33,969 nucleotides of DNA from the NCBI GenBank assembly GCA_029973975.1, contig JARKQF010000356.1, positions 1-33,969 on the forward strand. The letters run 5' to 3'. Below, piece by piece: positions 1 through 9,837 of this stretch. Positions within the stretch are counted from its first letter, which is position 1. Every line of letters starts with the position of its first letter. Source of the DNA: Paludibacter sp. GTDB taxonomy: Bacteria; Bacteroidota; Bacteroidia; Bacteroidales; Paludibacteraceae. A model generated the notes under the pieces. That model was given only the letters and a program-made list of their open reading frames with translations. It was not told the origin of the DNA and ran no database searches. The position numbers were made by a program, and so were the translations under genes.

Positions 1-48
1 TTTTTTGGTTGTATTGTTTAAGTTGTTTTGAGGGCTTATATGAAATAA

Positions 49-1785
49 AGAAAATTAGAATTAGCTCTGTTTAAAGAAAACCTTGAAAAACAAAAGCAAG
101 AAGAGGTTCACCAATCTCAACTGCGATTCTTTACCAATATCTCTCATGATCTGAAAACTCCACTGTCTTTGATTACTGCAACAATAGATACACTTCGAAA
201 TAAAGGGTTACAGGAGTATTATTTCAATATATTGAATAACAATTCAATGAGACTGTTGAATCTCATTAATGAGTTAATGTTGTTCAGGAAAATAGAAAGC
301 GGGAAATTGCCTCTCAAAATTAAATCAGAGAATTTTAATCATTTCATAAAATCAATCTCTTTTGACTTTAAAGAGTTTGCAAATAAAAATAATGTTGATT
401 TCCAGGTGATGTGTGATGAAGAACTCCCCGAGAAGCTGTATTTTGCACGCCATGAATGTGAGCGTATAATTATTAATTTATTAAATAATGCTTTTAAGTA
501 TTCACATTCAGGAGGTAAAGTTTCTGTTGAAACTCATAATCACACACAAGATTTCAGGTCACCTTATAAGAATAGTTACACGATTGAGAACGGAATAATA
601 AATGATTCTTTCTGCTTTGTTATACGTGATAACGGAAAAGGTGTACATCAGAGTGAATTGTCGAATATCTTTGAACGTTTCTATAAAATTGATACGGGAA
701 TTAATTCAGAAAGTATGGGGACAGGAATCGGATTAGCGCTTGTGAAAAATCTCGTTTTGTTACATAAAGCATCACTTACTGTATACAGTGAGGAGGGTGT
801 TGGTACTGATATCGTTGTGTCGTTCTCAAGGAGTAATATTTATAATGAGTATAGTGATATTGAAGAAAATACAAAACCTACACTAGATGAAATGCATTCT
901 GATGAGCAAGACATTGGAGAGGTAGAACCTAAAGTATGTAATAACTTAACCACAGATAATATTTTTCTCAGAGAAAAAAAACGGATCTTACTCGTAGAAG
1001 ACAACGAGGATTTAAGAAGGTTAATTGCCAACTTCTTAAGTGCTGATTATATTGTGATTGAGGCGTCAAATGGAGTCGTGGCTTCAACAATTTTACGTGA
1101 TATGGAGATTAATCTTGTAGTTAGCGATATAATGATGCCGGAAAAGGATGGCGTAACACTCTGTAGGGAGATAAAAAATGATATGAATTTTTCACATATA
1201 CCGGTATTGTTGTTGACAGCTAAATCTGGAGTTGAAAGCAAAATTGAAGGAACTAGTTCCGGTGCTGATGCATATCTTGAAAAACCTGTTAATATGGAGC
1301 TACTACTGGTTACAATAAACAATGTATTTAATCGATTACAACAATTAAAAGACCATTACGCAAAGAATTATTTTGCAGATTACAGTGAGTTGACCCTGAA
1401 TCAGGAAGATAATAAATTCCTTAAAAGTTTTGTAGATACAATAGAAGCCAATATTGACCAGCCGGAAATGAATGTTCATGTAGTAGCTGCAGAGTTGTCA
1501 ATGAGTCGAAGTAAGTTGTATTCTAAAATTAAATCAATTACCGGAAAATCAATTGTTGAGTTTGTGTTAAGTTACAGACTGCGAAAAGCAGCCCGAATGC
1601 TTATTGAATCAGATATTTCTATCCGGGAGGTTATGGATGCAGTCGGGATAGAAAGTCAATCGTATTTTACAAGGGTATTTAAAAAGGAGTTTGGTGACAC
1701 TCCATCACAGTTTGTGTCAAAAAACAGAGTAAAAAATGATTTGAACAAAACAAATAACGAAATGGACAAGCATGCAAATGCTTAA
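49..1785 (+). CDS. Hybrid two-component system regulator (HTCS), 5'-truncated and apparently frameshifted
   Basis: One-protein sensor and transcription factor that controls the adjacent glycan-degradation genes. The open frame runs from a stop at 46-48. It shows, in order, a histidine-kinase H-box (FFTNISHDLKTPLSLI, His codon 145-147), an ATPase domain (N-box NLLNNAFKYS, then DNGKG and GTGIGLAL), a receiver domain (LLVEDNED, acceptor Asp codon 1126-1128 in VVSDIMMP, Lys in LEKPV) and a C-terminal AraC-type helix-turn-helix (about 1460-1740). The periplasmic sensor and membrane segment expected upstream are missing. The first 56 bases read in another frame as a short hydrophobic stretch ending YEIKK, which would join this frame if one A were removed near 51-54. 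The TTG at 169 cannot be the true start because the H-box lies upstream of it. The family assignment is firm. Whether the frameshift is real or a contig-end error is open. Confidence 0.9.
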   Translation, partial: RKLELALFKENLEKQKQEEVHQSQLRFFTNISHDLKTPLSLITATIDTLRNKGLQEYYFNILNNNSMRLLNLINELMLFRKIESGKLPLKIKSENFNHFIKSISFDFKEFANKNNVDFQVMCDEELPEKLYFARHECERIIINLLNNAFKYSHSGGKVSVETHNHTQDFRSPYKNSYTIENGIINDSFCFVIRDNGKGVHQSELSNIFERFYKIDTGINSESMGTGIGLALVKNLVLLHKASLTVYSEEGVGTDIVVSFSRSNIYNEYSDIEENTKPTLDEMHSDEQDIGEVEPKVCNNLTTDNIFLREKKRILLVEDNEDLRRLIANFLSADYIVIEASNGVVASTILRDMEINLVVSDIMMPEKDGVTLCREIKNDMNFSHIPVLLLTAKSGVESKIEGTSSGADAYLEKPVNMELLLVTINNVFNRLQQLKDHYAKNYFADYSELTLNQEDNKFLKSFVDTIEANIDQPEMNVHVVAAELSMSRSKLYSKIKSITGKSIVEFVLSYRLRKAARMLIESDISIREVMDAVGIESQSYFTRVFKKEFGDTPSQFVSKNRVKNDLNKTNNEMDKHANA

Positions 1786-1790
1786 AAATA

Positions 1791-1798
1791 TAGTTTTG
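1791..1798 (+). promoter_or_regulatory. Candidate -7 promoter box for the glycoside hydrolase run
   Basis: TAGTTTTG fits the Bacteroidota -7 consensus TAnnTTTG. It lies 6 bases after the regulator stop codon and about 65 bases before the GH2 start. No clear -33 TTTG is visible, so this is a moderate call. Confidence 0.4.
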
Positions 1799-1862
1799 CA
1801 TCAGTTTATCACGTCTCATAATCCAGCATGATAGACATATGTAAACTCTATATTTTTCACAA

Positions 1863-3983
1863 ATGAAACAAATACTTTTTTCCATTTCAGTTTTTCTTCT
1901 TTTTTCTGTAAATTTAATATCAGCAAGGGACTCCTATTCGTTTAATGATGGTTGGAGTTTCAAACGAGGAGCCTTTTCCGAAGATATCGTTTTGAATGAA
2001 ATCGACTCAAAAGAAAGATGGCAGAAAATAAAGATTCCTCACACCTGGAATGCGTATGATATGCAGCATTATCAAAATGTATTTTATGAAGGCGAGGCTC
2101 TTTACAAGAAAGAGTATTATGGTGATCCATCTATAAAAGATAAAAGAGTTTTTCTTCGTTTCGAAGGAGTTGCTTCTGTTGCAGATGTATATGTTAACAG
2201 AAACTTTGCTGGCAAACATGAGGGTGGATATTCTGCATTCGCAATAGAAATCTCGGATTTACTAAAAACCGATAAAAAAAATGAGATTATTGTGAAAGTA
2301 AGTAATAAATCCAGACCTGATGTTATACCGATAAACCACACGCTATTTGGAGTATATGGAGGAATCTACAGACCGGTTCAATTGATAATAACAGAAAAAA
2401 CAAATATATCAGTTACAGATCATGCATCGCACGGAATCTATATAAAACAAAATGAAATATCAGATAAATTAGCCGAAATACAGTTAACGGTAAAAGTTGA
2501 AAATATAAGACATAATAGTGAAGAGCTTACCCTGGAAAGTAATGTGTATGAGTCGGATGGAAAAAAAATAAAAAGTGGTAAAACTTCTAAAATCGTTGTG
2601 TCTCCACAAGGTAGACAGTCGTATACGCAGTTAATTAAAATAAAAAACCCCAGGTTATGGCAAGGGTTAGAAGATCCTTATCTATATAAAGTTGTGACTC
2701 GGTTGATTAAGCATGGCGAAGTGATAGACGAGGTAACACAACCACTTGGCATAAGACATTTCGAATTGAGAGCAGAGGATGGAATGTATTTGAATGGTAA
2801 AAAAGTCCCCATGTATGGTGTGTGTCGACATCAGGATTGGTGGAAGCTGGGTAGTGCGTTAGAGAACAAGCATCACGACACTGATCTCGAAATTATAAAG
2901 GAACTTGGAGCAACTACTATAAGGTTGGCTCACTATCAACAATCAGAGTATTTTTACAGTAAATGTGATAGTATTGGGTTTCTGGTGTGGGCTGAGATAC
3001 CATTTGTAAACAGAGTAAGTACTCATGAGTCAGGGAATGCCAAACAGCAACTTGTTGAGTTGATAAGGCAAAACTTTAATCACCCGTCAATATTTATCTG
3101 GGGATTACACAATGAAGTATATGAACCGACGACTTATACAAGTGCATTAACCAGCGAATTGCATGACCTGGCAAAAACAGAAGATCCTGATAGATACACT
3201 GTATCTGTTAATGGATATGGAGATCCGGGACACCCGGTAAACATGAATGCCGATGTCTTGGGTATTAATCGTTACTTCGGTTGGTATGAAAAGAAAATTC
3301 AAGATATGCAAAATTGGATTGAGGATGTTCAGAATAAATATCCCGGATATAAAATGATGCTTGCTGAGTATGGCGCTGAAGCTAATGTGGATCAACAGCA
3401 GGAAGAAGTTGGTGATGTGGGGGACTGTTGTGGCCCGACTAAGAATTATAATGAAACATTTGCAACAAAGTTTCATGAGTTGCAATGGGGATATATTAAA
3501 AATAGTCCATATCTTTTAGCCTCATATGTTTGGAATACATTTGATTTTGCCACACCTGTGTCGTATCAAGGAGGAGTCCCAGCAAGAAATATGAAAGGAC
3601 TGGTTACTTTTGACCGAAAAATAAAAAAGGATCCATTTTACTGGTACAAAGCGAACTGGAGCAAAGAACCGGTGCTTTATATTACCCAAAGAAGAGTACA
3701 GGAAAGGCAAAATAAAAAAACTCAGGTAACAGTATATTCTAACTTAGGGAAGCCGACTCTTATTGTAAATGATAATATATTGGAGGACTTTAAACAAGGG
3801 ACAACCCCGGTTCATTATATATTTGAGGATGTTGCATTACTTGAAGGTGAAAATAGCATTATAGCAAAAGTTGAAAGTCAAGGTGTATTGTATGAAGATA
3901 GTGTTAAATGGGTATATAATCCGGATTTCAGAAGAGAGCAATTATATATAATAGAGAACTCAAAGGAACATATTGGTTTGTAA
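1863..3983 (+). CDS. Glycoside hydrolase family 2 (beta-galactosidase-like)
   Basis: Exported exo-acting beta-glycosidase of 706 aa. An N-terminal signal peptide (MKQILFSISVFLLFSVNLIS, then A/R) is followed by the sugar-binding jelly-roll domain (about 25-185, with PHTWN and FEGVASVADVYVN), an immunoglobulin-like domain (about 190-300) and the TIM barrel (about 300-600). The acid/base Glu is E418 in WGLHNEV and the nucleophile is E502 in LAEYGAEAN, both in the normal family context. A short C-terminal domain follows. It is the first gene of a four-gene run, with 25 bases to the GH105 gene. Likely periplasmic. GH2 also contains beta-glucuronidases and beta-mannosidases, so the exact sugar cannot be read from these motifs. 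The position after an HTCS implies induction by the target glycan. Confidence 0.93.
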   Translation: MKQILFSISVFLLFSVNLISARDSYSFNDGWSFKRGAFSEDIVLNEIDSKERWQKIKIPHTWNAYDMQHYQNVFYEGEALYKKEYYGDPSIKDKRVFLRFEGVASVADVYVNRNFAGKHEGGYSAFAIEISDLLKTDKKNEIIVKVSNKSRPDVIPINHTLFGVYGGIYRPVQLIITEKTNISVTDHASHGIYIKQNEISDKLAEIQLTVKVENIRHNSEELTLESNVYESDGKKIKSGKTSKIVVSPQGRQSYTQLIKIKNPRLWQGLEDPYLYKVVTRLIKHGEVIDEVTQPLGIRHFELRAEDGMYLNGKKVPMYGVCRHQDWWKLGSALENKHHDTDLEIIKELGATTIRLAHYQQSEYFYSKCDSIGFLVWAEIPFVNRVSTHESGNAKQQLVELIRQNFNHPSIFIWGLHNEVYEPTTYTSALTSELHDLAKTEDPDRYTVSVNGYGDPGHPVNMNADVLGINRYFGWYEKKIQDMQNWIEDVQNKYPGYKMMLAEYGAEANVDQQQEEVGDVGDCCGPTKNYNETFATKFHELQWGYIKNSPYLLASYVWNTFDFATPVSYQGGVPARNMKGLVTFDRKIKKDPFYWYKANWSKEPVLYITQRRVQERQNKKTQVTVYSNLGKPTLIVNDNILEDFKQGTTPVHYIFEDVALLEGENSIIAKVESQGVLYEDSVKWVYNPDFRREQLYIIENSKEHIGL

Positions 3984-4008
3984 TTCTGAATTAGTAAAAT
4001 ATATATAA

Positions 4009-5154
4009 ATGAAAGTATCTTCGATCTTAATGTTTTTTATTACTTTGTGTTCTATTCAACAAATGAAGGCACAGCGTTACAACATTAAACAACTGGATAG
4101 AGATAAAATTATATCCGTTGTGGATACTGTGGTAAAATGGCAAATTGAAGCTTACCCGCGTATGAATGAGCAACGGTTTTGGAAATCTGTGGGTGATTTA
4201 AGTTGGGAAAATGGAGTTTTTCTGGCAGCCTTAGCTGAGTGGTCGGAGTATATTCAAGATGATACATTAATAAGTTGGTATGAAGAGATTGCCGATCGTA
4301 ATAAATGGCAGACGTGTCCGAACCGTTATAGCATTTATTTTGCTGATGATTTGATTGTGTCGTTAATGTATAGAACATTATATGAGAAAAGAAAGAATAA
4401 GAAAATTATTGAGCCGACTTTAGCACGATTGGAATATATTGTCAACAATCCATCACAAGGTAGTTTATATATGGGAGAGAAAGGTTACAAAGAGCGTTGG
4501 TCATGGTGTGACGCTTTGTATATGGCGCCGCCTGTGTTTGCAGCATTTGCCTCTTACTCAGTCAACCCTAACTTAATTGATTTTATGAATAATGAATTTT
4601 GGGCGTCTTATGATCATCTTTTTGATCAGGAAGAAAAGCTCTTCTATCGCGATTCGAATCAATTCGAAAAGAGGGAAAAGAATGGAGAAAAAGTGTTTTG
4701 GGGCAGAGGGAACGCCTGGGTAGTGGCAGGTTTAGCTCAAATAATACAAGAGTTGCCTGATCATTATAGTCCTAAAGCGGCATATGTCAATTTATTTAAA
4801 ACAATGATGCAGCGAATAACTCCTCTTCAAGATGAAGAAGGCTTTTGGCATGCAAGTTTGCTTGACCCCGATTCTTATCCGGTGCCCGAAACGAGTTCAA
4901 CAGCTTTTTTTAGTTATTGCTTATGGTGGGGCATTAACAATGGAATCTTAGATAAGGATGAATATATTTCACATGCAATAAAAGGGTGGAATGCTATTGT
5001 GAATGCAGTACAACCCGACGGTATGCTGGGATGGGTGCAACCTGTCGGTGCCGATCCGCAACAAGTAACGAGTAATATGACAGAAGTATATGGTGCTGGA
5101 GCTATGATGAAAACAGCTAAACAAATACTACTTTACTTAGAAAAGAATAACTAA
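4009..5154 (+). CDS. Glycoside hydrolase family 105 (unsaturated uronyl hydrolase)
   Basis: Removes the 4,5-unsaturated uronic acid left at the non-reducing end after a polysaccharide lyase has cut, by hydration of the double bond. The protein is 381 aa with a signal peptide ending near residue 21 (MKAQ). The alpha/alpha-barrel motifs of the YteR/YesR type are visible: FADDLIVS (D113-D114), W-C-D-A-L-Y-M-A-P-P (D168, matching the catalytic Asp of YteR), and GRGNAWVVAGL near 236. It sits between the GH2 and lyase genes, with 25 and 35 bases on either side, consistent with one transcript. GH88 is the closest alternative family; the WxDxLxMxxP and GRGN motifs favour GH105. Its presence implies that the lyase next door makes unsaturated products. 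Confidence 0.9.
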   Translation: MKVSSILMFFITLCSIQQMKAQRYNIKQLDRDKIISVVDTVVKWQIEAYPRMNEQRFWKSVGDLSWENGVFLAALAEWSEYIQDDTLISWYEEIADRNKWQTCPNRYSIYFADDLIVSLMYRTLYEKRKNKKIIEPTLARLEYIVNNPSQGSLYMGEKGYKERWSWCDALYMAPPVFAAFASYSVNPNLIDFMNNEFWASYDHLFDQEEKLFYRDSNQFEKREKNGEKVFWGRGNAWVVAGLAQIIQELPDHYSPKAAYVNLFKTMMQRITPLQDEEGFWHASLLDPDSYPVPETSSTAFFSYCLWWGINNGILDKDEYISHAIKGWNAIVNAVQPDGMLGWVQPVGADPQQVTSNMTEVYGAGAMMKTAKQILLYLEKNN

Positions 5155-5189
5155 TTATATCTATTTACGATTTAAAAAGATTAATTCTG

Positions 5190-7802
5190 ATGAGGCAAGT
5201 TGGTACGGTAATATTTTTTCTTTTTTTTGTTGTTTCAACACCTGTTGTTAATGCTCAGGTACAACGCTTATATCCTTTTTCTGAAAAGAAAGCAGCAAGA
5301 ATTGCAGAAATTAAAAAAATGCTGCCTCTCCAACCAAAAGGGTATGGTTACCCCATTAATGACAGGCCCGCTTGGGAATCGATAAAGTCAAAAGCAAATA
5401 TGACTGAGGTTATCGCACTTGCGGATCAATATCTGATTGAAGCTATACCTCCATTTGATTCGTTAGCTTATACTGATATTCTTCGAACAGGTAATCGCAG
5501 TGTCGGTGAAGCCATGTTATGGAATCGAAGAAAAAGGCTTGTTCCGCTTGTTTGGGCTGAATGTTTGGAAAACAAGGGAAAATACATTTCAAAGATTGAG
5601 GAAGTCTTGCTTGATCTTTCGGGAGAGCCGTCATGGACATTACCTGCTCATGACCAGAACCTGGATAATCTTTCAGGGAGAAAATATACTGTTGATCTGA
5701 ATGCGGCAAACAGAGCACGTGATTATGCCCAGGTGTTATACTTTCTTGGCACAGAACTATCTGAATATGTGAGATCTCTGGTTATTTCCCGTATGTATGA
5801 GAAAGTGTTTAATCCGATCATTCAATCAGGGGAAAATAATGTTTATAGTCCCTATTTTCGTATTGACAATTGGAATGGGGTATGTGTATCCGGAGTTACA
5901 AGAGCGGCGCTGGCGGGTATACAGGATGTGGATGAAAGAGCATATTTTGCTTCTCTGGCTGAATACTACGGTCAAAATACCCTCGAAGGGTTTACAAGCG
6001 ATGGCTATTGTACTGAAGGATTGGCATATTTTAATTATGGTTTTATTAATTTCATCTCTTTACGTGAAATACTTTATCAAAACACAAATGGTCAGGTTGA
6101 TCTTTTGTCAAAAGATCCAAAAGTAAAGGCAATTGCAATGTATGGGAAGAATATTGAAATTATGAATAATATTTATCCTTCCATTGCTGATTGCCAGTTG
6201 GGAACGACAGAGGATTTGAATATCCTCACCTATCTGGGAAGAATTACAGGCAGAAGAGGAGTCCCGGATTTTGAATTAAACTATACGACACCGGATTTTG
6301 ATATTGAATTGATGAAAATATTTCCAAATTCTGTAGACGATTTGATTCCGGATAATTCAAGTGTAAATTATGACCTTCGATCGGGTTTTGAAACTGTTGA
6401 TGTGTATGTGTTCCGGCCTGGTGCTAATAACAATCAATTAGGCGTATCTGTAAAAGGAAACAATAATGGAGAGTTTCATAATCATAATGATGTGGGCTCA
6501 TATTCAATTGTTGTCAATGACGTGTTTATGAACGGTGATTTGGGGGGACCAAAAAGTTACTATGCCGACTCTTTTGGGAGTGAACGGTATACTAAATATA
6601 AAACCAATGGTTCGTATGGACATCCATTGCCTGTGTTTGGAGGTGTATATCAAAAAGATGGTGAAGCATACAAAGGAATAGTGCTTCATAAATTGCAAAC
6701 AGATGCAAAAGAAGAAGTCGTAATGGATTTAAAAGGCGCTTATCCTAAAAATGATTTATTGAAAGCAATCAGAACCTTTACATATGAAAGAAATGATACA
6801 ATTACTTTTGTTGTAAAAGACGAATTTGAATACGAGTCAGCACAGTATTTCGAATCAGCACTTACGTTTAAGGCTTTTTGGATAAAAAAAGATGATAATA
6901 CCATCGAATTTACAGATGGGAACCGTAAATTATATGTGAGAATTGACTCGAAAGGAGAACCTTATGAACTTATAGAAGATTCATGGAAAGAAAACACACC
7001 TGACACACATAAAAGATTAGCTGTAAGATTTATCAATAAAGTTGTAACTGGTTCTTTAACATTTGTCTTTTCCTCCTACTACTTGGGAGATCCAAGAAGT
7101 TCTTCCATGTTGATTAACTTTGCAGACTGGTATGATCAGAATATTCTTAAAAATCCAACAACTAACACATTCATCGAAGTAGAAAGGTGTAGTATTCAAA
7201 ATATGTTTACCACGCTTAGTGGTATTTATAATGATATGGACAAAAAGGTGTTAATTACTAATGCGGATACAAATACACCTTCAGTTTTTTGTTTCCCTGA
7301 AACCGGGGGAGTTCAGTCGTTACGGATAAAGGGTTTCTCTCCCAATGGTATACGCAATATTAAACTTCAGAAATTTCAAAATGGTGAATGGGTCCCTGCT
7401 GTTTCTCAAGGTTTAAATGGGGCCTTTAGTGCAGGAGATGTGAGAATTCGAAAAGAGTATGAAGATTTTCTGTTAAATTTAAACATTAAAGAGCCGGTGC
7501 AACTTAGATTATATTGGAATACAACATCACCGATAGCTTTTGAGGCATTTGAAATGGTATATTATGAAAAAGATTTTACTTCTGTTTTCAATTCTTTGGC
7601 AGTCAATTCTTTGGCGTATATTACGCAAGGGAAATTAAAATTTAAAGCAGATCCGGTCAAAACTACACTTCAATTTTATAATTTCAATGGAGTTCTTTTA
7701 AAAACAGTTGTTCCAACTACATTTGAAATCAGCATACCCGAAGGTTCAAGATTAATTCGTGTAATATCAGAAGGACAAGTGCAAGTTTTGAAAGTGTTTT
7801 GA
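5190..7802 (+). CDS. Heparinase II/III-like polysaccharide lyase
   Basis: Large exported protein (870 aa, signal peptide ending VNAQ near residue 23). The N-terminal two-thirds has alpha/alpha-toroid features of heparinase II/III-type lyases: DNWNGVC (N227, W228) and a TEGLAYFNYGF segment (E276, Y280, Y283), where the catalytic Tyr of this fold lies. The beta-sheet domain carries FHNHNDVGSYS (H430, H432, D434), the usual metal/catalytic His region. The last 90 residues form a small beta-rich domain ending GQVQVLKVF that resembles, without clearly matching, a T9SS sorting domain. It probably cleaves a uronic-acid glycan by beta-elimination. The adjacent GH105 fits this. The precise PL family (PL12, PL21, PL33 or a neighbour) and the substrate cannot be decided by eye. 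Confidence 0.82.
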   Translation: MRQVGTVIFFLFFVVSTPVVNAQVQRLYPFSEKKAARIAEIKKMLPLQPKGYGYPINDRPAWESIKSKANMTEVIALADQYLIEAIPPFDSLAYTDILRTGNRSVGEAMLWNRRKRLVPLVWAECLENKGKYISKIEEVLLDLSGEPSWTLPAHDQNLDNLSGRKYTVDLNAANRARDYAQVLYFLGTELSEYVRSLVISRMYEKVFNPIIQSGENNVYSPYFRIDNWNGVCVSGVTRAALAGIQDVDERAYFASLAEYYGQNTLEGFTSDGYCTEGLAYFNYGFINFISLREILYQNTNGQVDLLSKDPKVKAIAMYGKNIEIMNNIYPSIADCQLGTTEDLNILTYLGRITGRRGVPDFELNYTTPDFDIELMKIFPNSVDDLIPDNSSVNYDLRSGFETVDVYVFRPGANNNQLGVSVKGNNNGEFHNHNDVGSYSIVVNDVFMNGDLGGPKSYYADSFGSERYTKYKTNGSYGHPLPVFGGVYQKDGEAYKGIVLHKLQTDAKEEVVMDLKGAYPKNDLLKAIRTFTYERNDTITFVVKDEFEYESAQYFESALTFKAFWIKKDDNTIEFTDGNRKLYVRIDSKGEPYELIEDSWKENTPDTHKRLAVRFINKVVTGSLTFVFSSYYLGDPRSSSMLINFADWYDQNILKNPTTNTFIEVERCSIQNMFTTLSGIYNDMDKKVLITNADTNTPSVFCFPETGGVQSLRIKGFSPNGIRNIKLQKFQNGEWVPAVSQGLNGAFSAGDVRIRKEYEDFLLNLNIKEPVQLRLYWNTTSPIAFEAFEMVYYEKDFTSVFNSLAVNSLAYITQGKLKFKADPVKTTLQFYNFNGVLLKTVVPTTFEISIPEGSRLIRVISEGQVQVLKVF

Positions 7803-7858
7803 GTTGATAAATAGAGACTTATTGAGCTAAGAATATAATCATATTAATTATAAAGCGA

Positions 7859-9712
7859 ATGAATTATAAAACTTCTGTGAAAGTAATCATATTAAATTGC
7901 ATACTACTTTTTTTAAGTACATTTGACATTAAGTCAGAAACAAACTCGATGATAATCCCAATGCCTGTTAAGTTTAGTCAGCAAGATGGTGTTGTCGAAA
8001 TGAAGGATATAAAATTGAGAACTATTGGTTTTGCATCAGCCAATCTGGTTTCGTTAGCTGAAGCCATTATTAAGCCATATAATAATGATAAGAATAATCT
8101 TTATAGAGATAAGTATGGTGTAATTCTATATTTACAAATAGATCCGTCTGTATCAATTCCGTCCGAAGGTTACAGGCTTACAGTAAATGACAAAGGAATA
8201 CAAATAATAGCGTCAACTGAGTCCGGAATTTTTTATGGGCTACAATCTTTGTCTCAATTGCTGACAGTTCCGTGTCAAAAAGAACAACTTGGTTTTCTTG
8301 AAATTGAAGACTATCCAAGGTTCAGCTATAGAGGTTTGCAGTTAGATGTTGGACGACATATATTTCCGGTTGAATTTATAAAAAAATACCTGGATATGAT
8401 GGCTCAATATAAACTCAATACTTTTCACTGGCATCTTACGGGAGACCAGGGCTGGAGAATAGAAATCGATGCCTATCCAAATTTAATGGAAACAGGTGCA
8501 TATCGTGATCAAACATTAATTGGCCATTTTAGAGAAAAACCAAGAAGATTTGATGGGTTAAAGTATGGAGGCTATTATTCAAAAGAAGAAATGCGTGAAG
8601 TTGTAGCGTATGCAGCATCTAAATACATCACTGTTATTCCTGAAGTGGAAATGCCCGGACATGCTACTGCCGCTCTGGCCTCATACCCTCATCTGGCATG
8701 TGAAAGTGCTCCCGACAGCTTTAAAGTTGCTGAATACTGGGGTGTTCACAATAATGCATTTTGTGCGGGAAAAGAAGAAACATTTGGCTTCCTGGAAAAA
8801 GTACTGGACGAAGTGATTGAGATTTTTCCAAGCGAATATATTCATATTGGCGGTGATGAATGTAAAAAAGATTATTGGAAACAATGTTCAGATTGTCAGA
8901 AGAGGATGAAGAAAAATAAACTCAAAAATGAAGATGAACTTCAGTCATATTTCATAGAAAGAGTTGAAAAATATTTGAATAAGAAAGGTAGACAGATTAT
9001 CGGTTGGGATGAAATACTCGAAGGAGGGATAGCGCCTAATGCAACTTTAATGAGCTGGAGAGGTGTAAGTGGAGGAATAGCTGCTGCCCAACAGCATCAT
9101 GATGTGATTATGACCCCCAATACATACCTGTATTTTGATTATCCTGAAAGCACGTCAGATCAGGAACCATTAACTATACACAGAGTAATTCCTTTAGAGA
9201 AAGTATATGCTTATAATCCTGTATCTTCTTCCGAATTGACATCGGAGCAACAAAAATATATCAAGGGTATTCAGGCGTGTGTGTGGACAGAATATGCCAG
9301 AACACCTGAAAAAGCAGCTTACCTAACATTCCCGAGATTCTATGCTCTATCTGAGGTTGCATGGACTCAGGAGCAGAAAAAAAACTGGGAGGATTTCTCT
9401 GTTAATAGATTGCCAAACCATCTCGCTGAGATTGACGCAGATAATTTTAATTACAGGGTTCCGACTCCTCTGGGAGCGGAAGAGAAAACGATACAAACAG
9501 AGAAGTATACAGTCGATTTTAAACCATCAGTTAAAGGAGCTAAAGTCTATTTTTCTCTGGATGGGCGGATGCCTTCAGAAAATGACTTCTTACTTTCTGA
9601 ACCAGTTACTATCAATGTACCGAAAGGGGAAGAGCGAATTGTTAAGTCATTGGTAATAACGCCTTCGGGAAAAAGAAGCATAGTTGTTACGACAATTTTA
9701 TCTAATATGTAA
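7859..9712 (+). CDS. Glycoside hydrolase family 20 beta-N-acetylhexosaminidase
   Basis: Releases terminal N-acetylglucosamine or N-acetylgalactosamine by substrate-assisted catalysis. The protein is 617 aa, with a signal sequence (MNYKTSVKVIILNCILLFL), a GH20b-type N-domain (about 30-135), and the TIM barrel starting at FSYRGLQLDVGRH. The catalytic Asp-Glu pair is D333-E334 in HIGGDE. The barrel also has NTFHWHLTGDQGWRIEI and PEVEMPGHATAAL, both strong family signatures. After residue 530 there is a chitobiase-type C-terminal beta domain (YFSLDGRMPSENDF). It is the last gene of the run, 56 bases after the lyase, and is followed by a convergent gene with no evident terminator hairpin between. 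It implies that hexosamine is part of the target glycan. Confidence 0.94.
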   Translation: MNYKTSVKVIILNCILLFLSTFDIKSETNSMIIPMPVKFSQQDGVVEMKDIKLRTIGFASANLVSLAEAIIKPYNNDKNNLYRDKYGVILYLQIDPSVSIPSEGYRLTVNDKGIQIIASTESGIFYGLQSLSQLLTVPCQKEQLGFLEIEDYPRFSYRGLQLDVGRHIFPVEFIKKYLDMMAQYKLNTFHWHLTGDQGWRIEIDAYPNLMETGAYRDQTLIGHFREKPRRFDGLKYGGYYSKEEMREVVAYAASKYITVIPEVEMPGHATAALASYPHLACESAPDSFKVAEYWGVHNNAFCAGKEETFGFLEKVLDEVIEIFPSEYIHIGGDECKKDYWKQCSDCQKRMKKNKLKNEDELQSYFIERVEKYLNKKGRQIIGWDEILEGGIAPNATLMSWRGVSGGIAAAQQHHDVIMTPNTYLYFDYPESTSDQEPLTIHRVIPLEKVYAYNPVSSSELTSEQQKYIKGIQACVWTEYARTPEKAAYLTFPRFYALSEVAWTQEQKKNWEDFSVNRLPNHLAEIDADNFNYRVPTPLGAEEKTIQTEKYTVDFKPSVKGAKVYFSLDGRMPSENDFLLSEPVTINVPKGEERIVKSLVITPSGKRSIVVTTILSNM

Positions 9713-9837
9713 CGAATCTGAATTAATCTAATCAATTATTTCGTCCAAGCAGAATGATTGTAAATTAACTTGTCGATAGTTCTGTACGGCAACTGAAAAT
9801 AAAATTTAAACGTATGAATTAAAATTGGATCTTAAAT

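Noticed and set aside
169-171. TTG as the start codon of the HTCS
   Set aside because: The H-box His (145-147) and the preceding linker lie upstream in the same frame, so the coding frame begins earlier.
5500-6126. Alternative + strand reading frames inside the lyase gene
   Set aside because: They lie wholly inside a well-supported gene and show no domain, signal or ribosome-binding context.
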